38,353 nucleotides of DNA from Streptomyces sp. DH24 (lineage in GTDB: Bacteria; Actinomycetota; Actinomycetes; Streptomycetales; Streptomycetaceae). This document shows, piece after piece, positions 1 through 8,520 of this stretch. The position numbers and the translations under genes were made by a program. The first letter of the stretch is position 1, and each line of letters opens with the position of its first letter. The notes below the pieces were generated by a model. It was not told the origin of the DNA. It worked only from the letters and a program-made list of their open reading frames with translations, and did not search any database. The DNA lies in contig NZ_JARVKW010000059.1 of the NCBI RefSeq assembly GCF_029813775.1, positions 1-38,353 of the forward strand. Reading direction: 5' to 3'.

Positions 1-599
1 GCCAGGCTGCGGGCGCAGTACCCGTCGACCTTCTTCTCGCCGCCGGCCACCTCGACGAGCCGCCGCCAGGCGGCCGCCTCCAGGCTCTTGCCGCGCCCCT
101 TGACCTGCTCGTAGGCACGGCAGCGGGCCTCGGTGTCCCGGGCGGCGTCCGGGCTGTCGGGCGAGGCGGACGCGGAGCGCGACGCGGAGGCGGCGGAGCC
201 GGTGTCCTGCTGCCCGGGTCCGCCCGTCGAGGAGCCGGCCGGCCGGGGTTCGTCGCCGGCGCCCCGCGAGGAGGAGTCCGTGCCGCCGATCGCCGCGAAC
301 GCGACGCCGCCCAGGGTGAAGCCGGCGAGCAGCACCGACAGAGCCGTCTTGAGGGAGCGCCCGGCACCGCGCCGCCCGTGGGGGCGCCAGTCGTCCCGGC
401 GGCGGGTGCGGGTCCGGTGCGCACCGGCGTCCCGGGCGGCGCGGAACGCGTGCACGGCGCGCCGTACGGCCTCCTCGTCCCCGTGGTCCGCGCGCAGCGC
501 AGCCGCGAGCAGCGCCTCGAAGCCCGCGGGCGCCGGATCATCGCCTGGGTGCACACGCCGACGGCCGGTGCGCCCGCCGTCGCTCTGCTGTTCACCCAT
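1..599 (-). CDS. Single-pass membrane protein downstream of ECF sigma factor (partial, C-terminus off window)
   Basis: Read on the minus strand from ATG at 599, this frame stays open to the window edge (199 residues seen). A basic cytoplasmic N-terminal part of about 83 residues is followed by one hydrophobic segment at roughly residues 85-105, then a Ser/Ala/Gly-rich linker and an extracytoplasmic region with two cysteines (RCRAYEQVKG and DGYCARSL). It lies directly behind the sigma gene on the same strand, the place where membrane anti-sigma factors usually sit. I see no zinc-binding HxxxCxxC motif, so a regulatory role is inferred from position only. The start is uncertain: the same frame is open further upstream with GTG codons, and a GAGGA sits 11 nt before the ATG. 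Confidence 0.72.
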   Translation of the reverse strand, partial: MGEQQSDGGRTGRRRVHPGDDPAPAGFEALLAAALRADHGDEEAVRRAVHAFRAARDAGAHRTRTRRRDDWRPHGRRGAGRSLKTALSVLLAGFTLGGVAFAAIGGTDSSSRGAGDEPRPAGSSTGGPGQQDTGSAASASRSASASPDSPDAARDTEARCRAYEQVKGRGKSLEAAAWRRLVEVAGGEKKVDGYCARSL

Positions 600-773
600 G
601 TCCGTACCCGTCCTCGCCTGTTCCGCCCGCGCTGCCGCCGGTTCCGTGTCTCCGTCCGGGCCTGTCACCGGTCCGTGTCGCACGAACGCCCGTCCACCCG
701 GACCTACGGGGGGACCCGCCCTGCCCGTTCAGCGCGCCCCGTGCCGTGCCGGGGCCGCCGGTGGCGGCGAAGT

Positions 774-1472
774 TCATGTCGACTCCCCCAGCGTTCGGGG
801 AGCCTCATCCGTCACACTCTCCGCGCCGAGCTGCTTGGCGAGACGCTTCAGTCCCCGGTAGGTGGCCGTGCGCACCGCGCCCGGCCGCTTGCCCAGGACG
901 CGGGCGGCAGCCGGACCGTCGAGGCCTATGACGACCCGCAGCAGCACGGCCTCGGCCTGGTCGCGCGGCAGGGCGCGGACCAGGCTCAGGGCCTGCTCGG
1001 TGGACATGGTCTCCAGCACCTGTTCGTGGGTGCTGTGCGGGCCGGGCAGGTCCAGGACGTCCTGTTCGAGCGTCGTTCCCTGCGGCCGTACCCGGCGGCG
1101 GCGCAGGTGGTCCAGTGCCCGGTGCCGGGCGATCGTCGCGGTCCAGCCGCGGAACCCGGCGCCGTCGCCCTTGAAGCGCCCCAGGTCCCGGGCGATCTCC
1201 AGCCAGGCGTCGGACGCCACGTCCTCGGCCTCGTCCCCGACGAGTCCGCGCAGATAGCCGAGCAGTCCGGGCTGCACGAGCCGGTAGGCGGCCGCGAAAG
1301 CGGCTTCGTCGCCTTCCTGGGCCCGCGCGACGGCCGCGCCCAATTCCCCGTCGTACGCCTGTGCGCGGCGGGGTTCCCCTCCGTGGCCCAAGAATTGTCC
1401 TCGTCCGTACCGAGTGAGTGGCGGTTCCGCGTCGTGCGGCACGTTCGGCCGTGCCCACGCCCCCACGGTCAT
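774..1472 (-). CDS. RNA polymerase sigma factor, ECF (sigma-70 family)
   Basis: 232 residues. The sigma-2 region lies at about residues 60-127, with the -10 recognition helix in DVASDAWLEIARDLGRF and the GFRGWTATIARHRALDHLRR segment. Sigma-4 lies at about 165-215 (ALPRDQAEAVLLRVVIGL followed by the helix-turn-helix RPGAVRTATYRGLKRLAKQL). There is no sigma-1.1 or sigma-3 region, so it is of the extracytoplasmic-function type and should direct core polymerase to a small regulon. The ATG at 1472 is preceded by a GAGG about 11 nt upstream. The TGA stop overlaps an ATG (ATGA at 774-777) opening a 61-codon frame of poor coding quality. The next convincing gene is the membrane protein ending off the left edge, its possible partner. 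The regulated genes cannot be read from this window. Confidence 0.9.
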   Translation of the reverse strand: MTVGAWARPNVPHDAEPPLTRYGRGQFLGHGGEPRRAQAYDGELGAAVARAQEGDEAAFAAAYRLVQPGLLGYLRGLVGDEAEDVASDAWLEIARDLGRFKGDGAGFRGWTATIARHRALDHLRRRRVRPQGTTLEQDVLDLPGPHSTHEQVLETMSTEQALSLVRALPRDQAEAVLLRVVIGLDGPAAARVLGKRPGAVRTATYRGLKRLAKQLGAESVTDEAPRTLGEST

Positions 1473-1540
1473 CAGCGTCGGACCTCACAGAAGTGTCACA
1501 GGTCACCCCGCGTGCCTGGGTGCGACACGCTCCCCGTGGC

Positions 1541-1981
1541 TCACGCGGCGGCGCGCCGGACGCGCCGCGCCCTGCCGTGCAGCGTCAGGTAGAAGGTCTG
1601 CAGCGAGTCCTCGGGGTCGCCGGCCCGGAAGCGGTTGTGGACCCTGCCGAGCGGGTTCCAGACCCGCCCGTCCGGCATCCGCACGCCCACCGGCTGGCCG
1701 AAGTAGGCCCGCTGCTCGGCGTCGAAGTCCACCCATGTCGCGCCCGCCCGGCGGACGAGGACCTCGCCGACGTACGCGCCGAGCGCGAACAGCGCGGAAC
1801 GTGCCCGCTCCTGGTCGGCGCCGCCCTTGCGCAGGCCGTCGATGAGGAAGTCGACGACGCGCAGGCTGGCCGTGGAGTAGTCGAGGGGAAGCCGGTTACG
1901 GGCGGTGACGCGCGTCACGAAGGTTCTGGCGCAGGCCGGCATCTCGGCCGCGCCCGGCGTGCGTTCGTCGGCTGTCGTCAT
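1541..1981 (-). CDS. Small conserved protein, paralogue of the gene at 5268-5681
   Basis: 146 residues, cytoplasmic, no signal or membrane segment. The start is the ATG at 1981, preceded by a purine-rich AAAGGGGTGGGG; the frame is open further upstream but loses coding character. The recognisable core is LDYSTASLRVVDFLIDGLR, then LGAYVGEVLVRRAG, then a loop with MPDGRVWNPLGRV. The same pattern recurs in the gene at 5268-5681 (LDYSAQSLWSVDRMIDGMR, FGAYAGEVIARQTG, TPDGRLWDPIDEA), so the two are clearly paralogues, one on each side of the amidase gene. I do not recognise a biochemical function; the order of motifs resembles small DUF3806-like proteins, but I cannot confirm that. Confidence 0.82.
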   Translation of the reverse strand: MTTADERTPGAAEMPACARTFVTRVTARNRLPLDYSTASLRVVDFLIDGLRKGGADQERARSALFALGAYVGEVLVRRAGATWVDFDAEQRAYFGQPVGVRMPDGRVWNPLGRVHNRFRAGDPEDSLQTFYLTLHGRARRVRRAAA

Positions 1982-2346
1982 GGGACCCCACCCCTTTGCT
2001 CCGGTGGGGAAGCCTCCGCCGCCTCCCCTGCTGTCCAGCGGGGCGGGCACCGCGAACATCACGGGCCCCGGACGTGTCGATGGCCACACGGACGTACCGC
2101 TTTCCCTGTACAACCATCTGGCGTCTCGCGAGTCAGGGAGGGCGGGAACAGCACGCGTCCACCGCCCGCGGTGTCCGGTTTTCCCTGGCCGAAAGCCCCG
2201 TGGCACGGTTTGTCCGCTCGGTGGAGTGGACCAATCCGGGTGCGGTATAACCGCCCGGTTCTCCACTGGAGACGGCGCGTGAGAGTCGCGCACACGGGAC
2301 GGCACGGCCGTTTCACCGTGTTCTTTTCCTTCTAGGGGTGGGGTAG
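1982..2346. promoter_or_regulatory. Divergent intergenic region with palindrome GCGGT-ATA-ACCGC
   Basis: This 365-bp gap separates two divergent genes and should hold both promoters. The one distinctive element is a perfect 5-bp inverted repeat with a 3-nt centre at 2242-2254. It contains TATAAC (2246-2251), a plausible -10 for the amidase gene about 95 nt downstream, so the repeat could be an operator over that promoter. No clear -35 is visible. Overlapping open frames here have poor third-position bias and are not convincing genes. Confidence 0.3.
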
Positions 2347-5037
2347 TTGAGTCCTCGTACGACCCGTGCGTACAAGCCGCTCAGTCTCAAAAGACGCGCC
2401 TGGCTGACGGCCGGCGCCGTCGTGCTGAGCGGAGCGGGCATCGTCACCTACGCGGTCGCGGATCCGTCCGCGCCCTCGGACGACAGGTCACAGGGCCGCA
2501 AGCCGTCCATCCACACACTGAAGCTGCAGAACGAGGGCTCCGGCCGCAAGGGCCTCGACAAGCGGGGCACCGACCGCTTCAGCGCGGTCCTGGTGACCTG
2601 GAACGACCCGGACGCCAAGGTCAAGGGCACGCCCGAGGTGCGGACCCGCGACATCGAGACCGGCAAGTGGTCGGGCTGGCAGCAGCTGGACGTCGAGCCG
2701 AACCAGGCCGAGGGCGCCGAGGCCGAGCGGGCCGCCGTGCGCGGCGGCACCGTCTCGGCGTGGACCGGCGACTCCGACGGCATCGAGGTGCGCGTCGTGA
2801 ACGCCGACGGCACCGAGGCGGGCGGCCAGCCGGCCGGTATGGACGTCAAGCTGCTCGACCCGGGCACGGACCCGAAGGGCGGCCTGAAGCCGGCGGCGTT
2901 CGCGGCGGAGACGACGGCCCCGGCGACCACGCAACCGCCGGCCACCGAATCGGCGACGACCGACCCGGCGACCACGCCCCCGGCCACGACCGAGCCGCCG
3001 ACCACCGAGCCGGGCACGCCCACCGCGTCGCCGACGGTCAGCGAGTCGCCCACCGGCTCGGCGTCCCCCACGCCCTCCCCGACCCCGACGGTCCCCGAGC
3101 CCCGGCCCTCCACGGTCGTGAAACCGCCGGTGATCACGCAGGCCGAGTGGGGCGCCTCGACGGACTACGACGGCACGCCGGGCTACGGCACCGAGATCAA
3201 GGCGGCCGTCGTCCACCACACCGGCATCGACAGCGACAACACGCTGTCCTGCGCCCAGTCGAAGGCCCGGCTGCGCTCCATCCAGCAGGAGCACTTCGCC
3301 CGCGGCTACTACGACATCGGCTACAACTTCATGGTCGACAAGTGCGGCCAGATCTTCGAGGGCCGCAGCGGCGGCATGGACCTGCCGGTGACCGGCGCGC
3401 ACGACGTCGGCTTCAACACCAACACGGTCGGCATCTCCTACCTCGGCAACTTCGAGAAGGCGCAGCCCAGCCGGGCCGCGCTGGACGCCATCTCCCGGAT
3501 CGTCGCCTGGAAGTTCGGGATGTACGGCATCGACCCGACCGGCAGGGTCACGCTGACCTCGGGCGTGGACGCGGGCGTCGACGGCAACAAGATCCCCAAG
3601 GGCCAGTCGGTCACGCTGCCGCGGGTGTTCGGCCACCGGGACACCAACTACACGGCCTGCCCGGGCGCCAACCTCTACCCGAAGCTGTCCCGGATCGCGA
3701 CGACCGCGAAGACGCCGGGCATCTCGCACGCCCTGGCCACCTCCGACGTCAACCGGGACGGCGTGAACGACCTGGTCGCGGGTGTCCCGAAGGCCAACGC
3801 GGTCAAGATCGTGCCGGGCAGCGTCAACGGCCCGGTGACCGCCTCCAAGGTGTCGCTGACCCAGAGCAGCCCGGGCGTGCCCGGCTCCTCCGAGAGCGGT
3901 GACAACTTCGGCGCCTCGACCGCCTGGGGCGACGTCAACGGCGACGGCTACGCCGACCTCGCGATCGGCGTGCCCGGCGAGGACGACACCAGCGGCAACG
4001 CCGACCGGGGCGCGGTCACGGTGATGTACGGACCGGCGCTGACCACCGGCTTCTCGTACACCACGTCGAACGTCACGGCGAAGGGCGCGAAGCTCGGCTC
4101 CACGGTCGCCGTCGGCGACTTCAACGGCGACGGCACGGCGGACGTCTTCTCGGCGGGCACCGGCGGTGGCGGCAACTGGAACGTCTGGCTCTACAAGAAC
4201 AAGGTCACGGCGGGCAGACTCACCAGCGCCACGGGCTCCGTCGCCTACCTGGACGCCGCGAGCGGCGACTTCAACCGGGACGGTTACGCGGACGTCGCCC
4301 TCAACTACCGCGACACCGGCGGCACCGGCCGTGTGGTCCGCTTCGCCGGCTCGGCGACGGGCCTGACCAAGGTCGGGGTCATCTCCGTCAAGGGCGGCCG
4401 CTCGATCGCGGCGGGCGACATCGACAACAACGGCTACGACGACATCGTCATCGGCCAGCCGGTCGCCGCCGAGGCCGGCGGGACGGCGTCGGGCGGCCAG
4501 ATCACGATGGTCCACGGCACGTCGTCCGGTTTCACCACGACCGGCATGAAGGTCCTGCACCAGGACACGGCGTCCGTGCCGGGCGGCAACGAGTCCGGTG
4601 ACGCCCTGGGCAGCTGGGTGTCGGTCGGCGACTTCAACGCCGACGGCTACGCGGACGCCCTCGCGGGCGCGCCCGGCGAGGACCTGACCAGGGACGGCGC
4701 GAACCGCTCCAACGCGGGCAACGCGATCCTGTTCAAGGGCACCTCGTCCGGCCTGACGGGCTCGGGCTCGATCAGCGTCTCGCAGGACACCTCGGGCGTC
4801 CCCGGCTCCACGGAGACGGACGACCGCCTCGGTTCGTCGGTGACCCTGGCGGACCTGTCGGGCTACGGCCGCGCGGACCTGACGTTCGGCGCGGACGGCG
4901 AGGACGGCACGGACGGCATCCTGCTCCACGTGCCGAGCAACAGCACGGGCCTCGGCTACTCCGACGCCGTCATCTACAGCAAGACGGCGCTCGGAACCCC
5001 GACGGACGCGCGTCTGGGCCAGACCCTGACGCCGTAA
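2347..5037 (+). CDS. Secreted PGRP-type N-acetylmuramoyl-L-alanine amidase with FG-GAP beta-propeller
   Basis: 896 residues. The start is TTG at 2347: the codon before it is an in-frame TAG and GGGGTGGGG lies just upstream. A signal peptide covers about residues 15-40, followed by an N-terminal domain, a Thr/Pro/Ser-rich linker (about 185-258) and a PGRP/amidase_2 domain (about 260-450). The domain shows VVHHTG (His290/His291) and GHRDTNYTACPG (His430, Cys438), the expected zinc ligands for cleaving the amide between muramic acid and the stem peptide. Seven FG-GAP-type repeats follow (SDVNRDGVNDL, GDVNGDGYADL, GDFNGDGTADV, GDFNRDGYADV, GDIDNNGYDDI, GDFNADGYADA, ADLSGYGRADL), predicting one closed seven-bladed, calcium-binding propeller as in integrin alpha chains. 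Likely role: exported cell-wall remodelling, with the propeller as targeting or binding module. Confidence 0.93.
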   Translation: MSPRTTRAYKPLSLKRRAWLTAGAVVLSGAGIVTYAVADPSAPSDDRSQGRKPSIHTLKLQNEGSGRKGLDKRGTDRFSAVLVTWNDPDAKVKGTPEVRTRDIETGKWSGWQQLDVEPNQAEGAEAERAAVRGGTVSAWTGDSDGIEVRVVNADGTEAGGQPAGMDVKLLDPGTDPKGGLKPAAFAAETTAPATTQPPATESATTDPATTPPATTEPPTTEPGTPTASPTVSESPTGSASPTPSPTPTVPEPRPSTVVKPPVITQAEWGASTDYDGTPGYGTEIKAAVVHHTGIDSDNTLSCAQSKARLRSIQQEHFARGYYDIGYNFMVDKCGQIFEGRSGGMDLPVTGAHDVGFNTNTVGISYLGNFEKAQPSRAALDAISRIVAWKFGMYGIDPTGRVTLTSGVDAGVDGNKIPKGQSVTLPRVFGHRDTNYTACPGANLYPKLSRIATTAKTPGISHALATSDVNRDGVNDLVAGVPKANAVKIVPGSVNGPVTASKVSLTQSSPGVPGSSESGDNFGASTAWGDVNGDGYADLAIGVPGEDDTSGNADRGAVTVMYGPALTTGFSYTTSNVTAKGAKLGSTVAVGDFNGDGTADVFSAGTGGGGNWNVWLYKNKVTAGRLTSATGSVAYLDAASGDFNRDGYADVALNYRDTGGTGRVVRFAGSATGLTKVGVISVKGGRSIAAGDIDNNGYDDIVIGQPVAAEAGGTASGGQITMVHGTSSGFTTTGMKVLHQDTASVPGGNESGDALGSWVSVGDFNADGYADALAGAPGEDLTRDGANRSNAGNAILFKGTSSGLTGSGSISVSQDTSGVPGSTETDDRLGSSVTLADLSGYGRADLTFGADGEDGTDGILLHVPSNSTGLGYSDAVIYSKTALGTPTDARLGQTLTP

Positions 5038-5051
5038 CACCGGCACATGCG

Positions 5052-5091
5052 GCAGCGGCCGGGGCCCCACTGCGGGGACCCCGGCCGCTGC
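5052..5091 (+). terminator. Intrinsic terminator after the amidase gene
   Basis: A 17-bp arm (5052-5068) pairs with 5074-5091, interrupted only by one bulged A, around a 5-nt loop. It begins 14 nt after the amidase stop codon. There is no T-run, as is common in Streptomyces. Confidence 0.8.
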
Positions 5092-5224
5092 ACGTCCGCG
5101 TGACCGCGGGGCGGTGGCACCGTCGGTCCGCGGTCCCGGGAGCGGGCGGGCGCGGGCGGGCGGGCGTGGCGGCCCGACAGCGCCGGGCCGCACACCTCCG
5201 AGCGTCCCGACGGCGACCGTCGGC

Positions 5225-5272
5225 CGGACCGTCAGTCGGACCGCCAGTCGGACCGTCAGTCGGACCGTCAGT
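5225..5272. repeat. Four tandem 12-bp repeats at the 3' end of the 5268-5681 gene
   Basis: Four head-to-tail copies of cggaccgtcagt occur at 5225-5236, 5237-5248, 5249-5260 and 5261-5272; the second has one change (cggaccgccagt). The last copy contains the TGA stop of the minus-strand gene. Each perfect copy would supply an in-frame TGA, so gain or loss of whole units leaves the protein end unchanged. Confidence 0.85.
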
Positions 5273-5681
5273 CGGGCCGCTCGGCGGCCGTCGCGTCCCG
5301 GCACAGCAAGCGCAGGGACCCGCCGCCGCTGAAGCACCGCCGGGCCTCGTCGATGGGGTCCCACAGCCGCCCGTCCGGCGTCCGCACCCAGTAGTCGCCG
5401 CCCGACGCCCACCACTCGCCGCCGGTCTGCCGGGCGATCACCTCACCGGCGTACGCCCCGAACCCCCGCAGCACCACGTCCACCGCGGCGGGCGGCGGCG
5501 CCTCGCGCCGCATGCCGTCGATCATCCGGTCGACGCTCCACAGACTCTGCGCCGAGTAGTCGAGCCGCAGCCGCGCCCCTTCCCGCATCGCCGCCACCGT
5601 GTCGGCCGCCCAGCGGGACGGCTTGGACGCGGCGGAGGGCCTGGATTCGTGCTGTGTCGTCACAGTCGTCGCACTCGTCAC
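5268..5681 (-). CDS. Small conserved protein, paralogue of the gene at 1541-1981
   Basis: 137 residues from a GTG at 5681. No good ribosome-binding site precedes it, so a later start (for example the Met about 30 residues in, shortly before LRLDYSAQSL) is possible. It shares with the 1541-1981 product the sequence LDYS..SL..VD..IDG.R, then GAY.GEV..R, then PDGR.W.P, over nearly its full length. It lacks any signal or membrane segment, so it is probably cytoplasmic. It converges on the amidase gene, and its stop lies within a 12-bp tandem repeat. The function is unknown; conserved spacing suggests a small alpha/beta fold rather than an extended protein. Confidence 0.78.
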   Translation of the reverse strand: MTSATTVTTQHESRPSAASKPSRWAADTVAAMREGARLRLDYSAQSLWSVDRMIDGMRREAPPPAAVDVVLRGFGAYAGEVIARQTGGEWWASGGDYWVRTPDGRLWDPIDEARRCFSGGGSLRLLCRDATAAERPD

Positions 5682-5888
5682 ATGGGGAGAAGCGCGGCGC
5701 GGCGGGGAAACGTCACGCCGACCCGGCCGGTCCCCCGGACTCGTGCAGGACCGCCGCAGCGCGCCCGCATCCGCCGCGCGACCGCCCCGGAAAGGTCACA
5801 GAACTCCCCCACGGGCGAGGTTTATTCACCCGGTTGACGATTCCGGAGACGGCGGGGACGGACCTGAGGAGCGGTGCCTGTTCCCGGG

Positions 5889-6452
5889 TCAGCTCCGGCC
5901 GCGCGCCCGCCGCGACACGACCGCGCGCAGCACGCGCCGGCCCTCCGTCGAGACCTCCAGCGCGGGACGCAGCCCGGCCCCGCCGTGCCCGGCGAGCAGT
6001 TCGAGGACGGCGGTCTGGCGGCGCAGTTCGGCGGCGACCAGCGGCGACATGTCCTCCGTACGGCCCTCGCGGCGCGCGTCGACCGGATCCTCGTCGTCGC
6101 CGGGGTCGAGCAGCCGGTGGATCCGGAGCGAGGCGACGGAGCAGGCGTCGGCCCACACGCGTACGTCGGCGGACAGCCGGTCGGCCGGGGCGTGGGCCAG
6201 CATGCCGCGGGCCAGCAGCACGGCCTCGTCCCCGGCCGCGTCCTCGCCCGCCGGCTCCGCCTCCAGCTTGCCGCGGACCTGCTCCAGGCAGGCGGCCCAG
6301 TCGGTGTCGGCGTCGTCGGTGAGGCTGGCCCACAGCGGGCGCAGCACCTCGTCGTCGCCGCCCAGCAGGGGCACGCACCGATCCAAACAAGCCAGCCCGC
6401 TCGCGGCCAGGCCCCGTTCGTCGGCCTGTGCGATCAGTTCCACCAGGCTCAT
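5889..6452 (-). CDS. Uncharacterised all-helical protein
   Basis: 187 residues from ATG 6452, chosen because GAGGGAGG lies 5 nt upstream; the frame is open 26 codons further but without a comparable site. The sequence is rich in Ala, Leu, Glu and Asp, with no signal peptide, membrane segment or cysteine cluster. It looks like consecutive amphipathic helices (MSLVELIAQADERGLAASGL at the start; ELRRQTAVLELLAGHGGAGL near the end), ending in a basic tail. I do not recognise the family. It stands alone on the minus strand, about 270 bp downstream of the hexosaminidase gene. Confidence 0.75.
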   Translation of the reverse strand: MSLVELIAQADERGLAASGLACLDRCVPLLGGDDEVLRPLWASLTDDADTDWAACLEQVRGKLEAEPAGEDAAGDEAVLLARGMLAHAPADRLSADVRVWADACSVASLRIHRLLDPGDDEDPVDARREGRTEDMSPLVAAELRRQTAVLELLAGHGGAGLRPALEVSTEGRRVLRAVVSRRARGRS

Positions 6453-6722
6453 CCACGCCTCCCTCTGCGGGGTCCGCCGGGGACTCCACTGGCTTCCACA
6501 GGACGTCAGCGGGCGTCTTTCGCACGGCACCCGCGCCCTTCCCCTACTGCGCGCGACGGCCCGGGAGTGTCACAGCGGCACCACGCCGAGCCGGTCGAGC
6601 GGCGCGCAGAAGATGTTTTCGGCCAAAGGGTCGGGGTCGGCGGTCCGGTACGTCAAGGAGTGCGGCGCAGTTCGCGGTGCGCGCGGCCCCGGCGGCCCGT
6701 CCGGCGGCGGCGCGCGGGGGCG
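6453..6722. other. Intergenic region, no gene seen
   Basis: A 270-bp gap between two minus-strand genes. The strong ribosome-binding site of the 5889-6452 gene lies at its left edge. I see no convincing promoter, RNA or terminator hairpin. Confidence 0.4.
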
Positions 6723-8354
6723 TCAGCCGAGGCGGTCCGCCAGGGACGTGAACTCGGCCCAGGACAGTTCGGGCCGGTCCGGGTCCCACAGCTTCTGGAC
6801 GGTCGCCCGCAGCGGCATCCGGATCCCGGCCGCGACCTGTTCCTGCGTCTGGGAGTTGGCCAGGTCGCACCAGACGGCGAGGCTGCCGCCGAGGATCTGG
6901 TCGTCGTACCGGGCTGGCACGGCGGTGCTGCCGCGCAGCACGCGCGGCGTCCACTGCTCGTAGATCCGCTCTCCGGTGGGATAGACGAAGGTCTGCGGCT
7001 CGCCGAGGACGTAGTACAGGTACTCGTCGTTGTAGTTGAGGACCTTGCGGCCCGCGCTCAGGTACTCGGCCGGCTGCCGGGCGCCGATCTCCTTGCCCGT
7101 CCAGTAGGCGACCTCGATGTCCTTGTCGGCGCTCACGGACGTGTCCGCGAAGAAGCCGTCGTTCCAGGCGCGGGGCGTGCGGTCGTGGGTGCGGACGGTG
7201 TCGGCGCGGTCGTTGAGCCAGCCGGTCGCGAGGTCGGCGACGGTCGCGCCGGCCCCGTGGGCCTCCCGCGCGGCGGCGGCCAGTTGCGGGTAGGACGCCT
7301 CCGGGTCGGAGGCGGTCAGCGCCAGGTACTCGTCGGCGCCGAGGTGCCACCGGTCGCCGGGGAACAGGCCGGCGTACTCGTTCAGCAGGTCGTCGACGAT
7401 GTCGGCGGCCTCGCCCTTGGAGATGTCGATGGCGCCCCTGGTGGCCACGCCGTTCACGTTGCGCAGCTGGAGGTCCGGGTGGGCGGCGATGACGGCGCCG
7501 AGGTGGCCGGGCGAGTCGATCTCGGGGACGACCGTGATGTGCCGTTCGGCCGCGAGGTCGACGATCTTCCTCACCTGCGCCTTGGTCAGGTGGTCCCGCG
7601 ACACGATCTCGGGGTGCGTGTCGGACTCGATGCGGAAGGCCTGGTCGTCGGAGAAGTGCAGGCCCAGCTCGTTGAACTTCAGGTCGCCGAGCTCGCGGAC
7701 CCGGTCCTCGATCCAGTCGGCGCTGAAGTGCTTGCGCGCGATGTCCAGCATGAACCCGCGCCGCGGCTTGGCCGGCTCGTCCCGCACGACGCCCTCCGGG
7801 GCGGTGCCGCCGTCGCGCACCTCCTGCTTGAGGGTGCGGGTGCCGTAGAAGACGCCCGCGTCGGCCGGCCCGCTGATGGTGACCCGCCCGCCGCGCACGG
7901 TCATGGTGTACGACTCCGGGTTCGCGCCCTCGTCGCCGTTCAGCGCCAGCCGCAGGTCGCCCTCGCGCACGTCGTCCTTCTCGCCCGCGTAACGGAGCCC
8001 CAGCTCACCGGCCACGAGCCGGCCCTCGTCGGCCAGGTCGGCGTCGGCCACGACCACGCGGTTGCCGCGCTCGGGGCGCCAGCCGGGGCCGCGCGCCGGC
8101 GTGTGGTCGCGCACCGCGGGGATCGTGCGGGGCGCCGTGGACAGCGGGTAGGTGCGCGTGGGGCTCGGGCTGCGCTCGGCCGACGTGGTCGGGGCGGCGC
8201 CGGTGGCCCGGTCGGCCGGGTCGCCGTCGTCGCCGGTGGCCGCCCAGAGGCCGACGCCCAGGCCAGCGACGGCGAGGACTCCGACGACCGCCGCCGCCAC
8301 GACCCGCCGCTGCTTCACCGTTCGCGCCGGTTCCCGGCGCCTGTGCTGACTCAT
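6723..8354 (-). CDS. Family 20 beta-N-acetylhexosaminidase, secreted or membrane-anchored
   Basis: 543 residues from ATG 8354 (the frame can also start 10 codons earlier). A basic N-terminus is followed by a hydrophobic segment at about residues 15-38 and a Thr/Ser/Pro-rich stretch, so the enzyme is exported, with no lipobox. A GH20b-like domain (about 65-170) precedes the catalytic barrel, which opens with RRGFMLDIARKHFSADW. The signature WHLGADEY carries the catalytic Asp341-Glu342 pair used in substrate-assisted hydrolysis of terminal GlcNAc/GalNAc. PEIDSPGH is also typical. The likely substrates are chitin or peptidoglycan fragments outside the cell. I searched the upstream region for a DasR-type palindrome and did not see one. 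Divergent from the OHCU-like gene. Confidence 0.92.
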   Translation of the reverse strand: MSQHRRREPARTVKQRRVVAAAVVGVLAVAGLGVGLWAATGDDGDPADRATGAAPTTSAERSPSPTRTYPLSTAPRTIPAVRDHTPARGPGWRPERGNRVVVADADLADEGRLVAGELGLRYAGEKDDVREGDLRLALNGDEGANPESYTMTVRGGRVTISGPADAGVFYGTRTLKQEVRDGGTAPEGVVRDEPAKPRRGFMLDIARKHFSADWIEDRVRELGDLKFNELGLHFSDDQAFRIESDTHPEIVSRDHLTKAQVRKIVDLAAERHITVVPEIDSPGHLGAVIAAHPDLQLRNVNGVATRGAIDISKGEAADIVDDLLNEYAGLFPGDRWHLGADEYLALTASDPEASYPQLAAAAREAHGAGATVADLATGWLNDRADTVRTHDRTPRAWNDGFFADTSVSADKDIEVAYWTGKEIGARQPAEYLSAGRKVLNYNDEYLYYVLGEPQTFVYPTGERIYEQWTPRVLRGSTAVPARYDDQILGGSLAVWCDLANSQTQEQVAAGIRMPLRATVQKLWDPDRPELSWAEFTSLADRLG

Positions 8355-8520
8355 CGCGCCCACCGTATGCAGAGAACCGTCCACCGCACGTTCCTAAACT
8401 CTCCCGTCCGGGTGAAATCCGGGCATCCGCCGGACACGTTGTGACCACCCTCGATAACGTGGCGGCACATCTCTCACACATCCCCTGCCGATCCCCACGC
8501 GACGCCCACGAGGACCCACG

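Noticed and set aside
592..777. 61-residue frame between the sigma factor and the membrane protein as a certain gene
   Set aside because: Poor third-position bias after the first part, low-complexity Gly/Arg/Thr product, no recognisable motif. Kept only as a finding.
2488..5415. Minus-strand open frame of 975 codons antisense to the amidase gene
   Set aside because: It is an antisense shadow caused by high G+C; the translation is low-complexity Arg/Ala/Val, without domains, and the plus strand carries clear domain motifs.
8355..8520. DasR operator upstream of the hexosaminidase gene
   Set aside because: No sequence close to the TGGTCTAGACCA palindrome is present.
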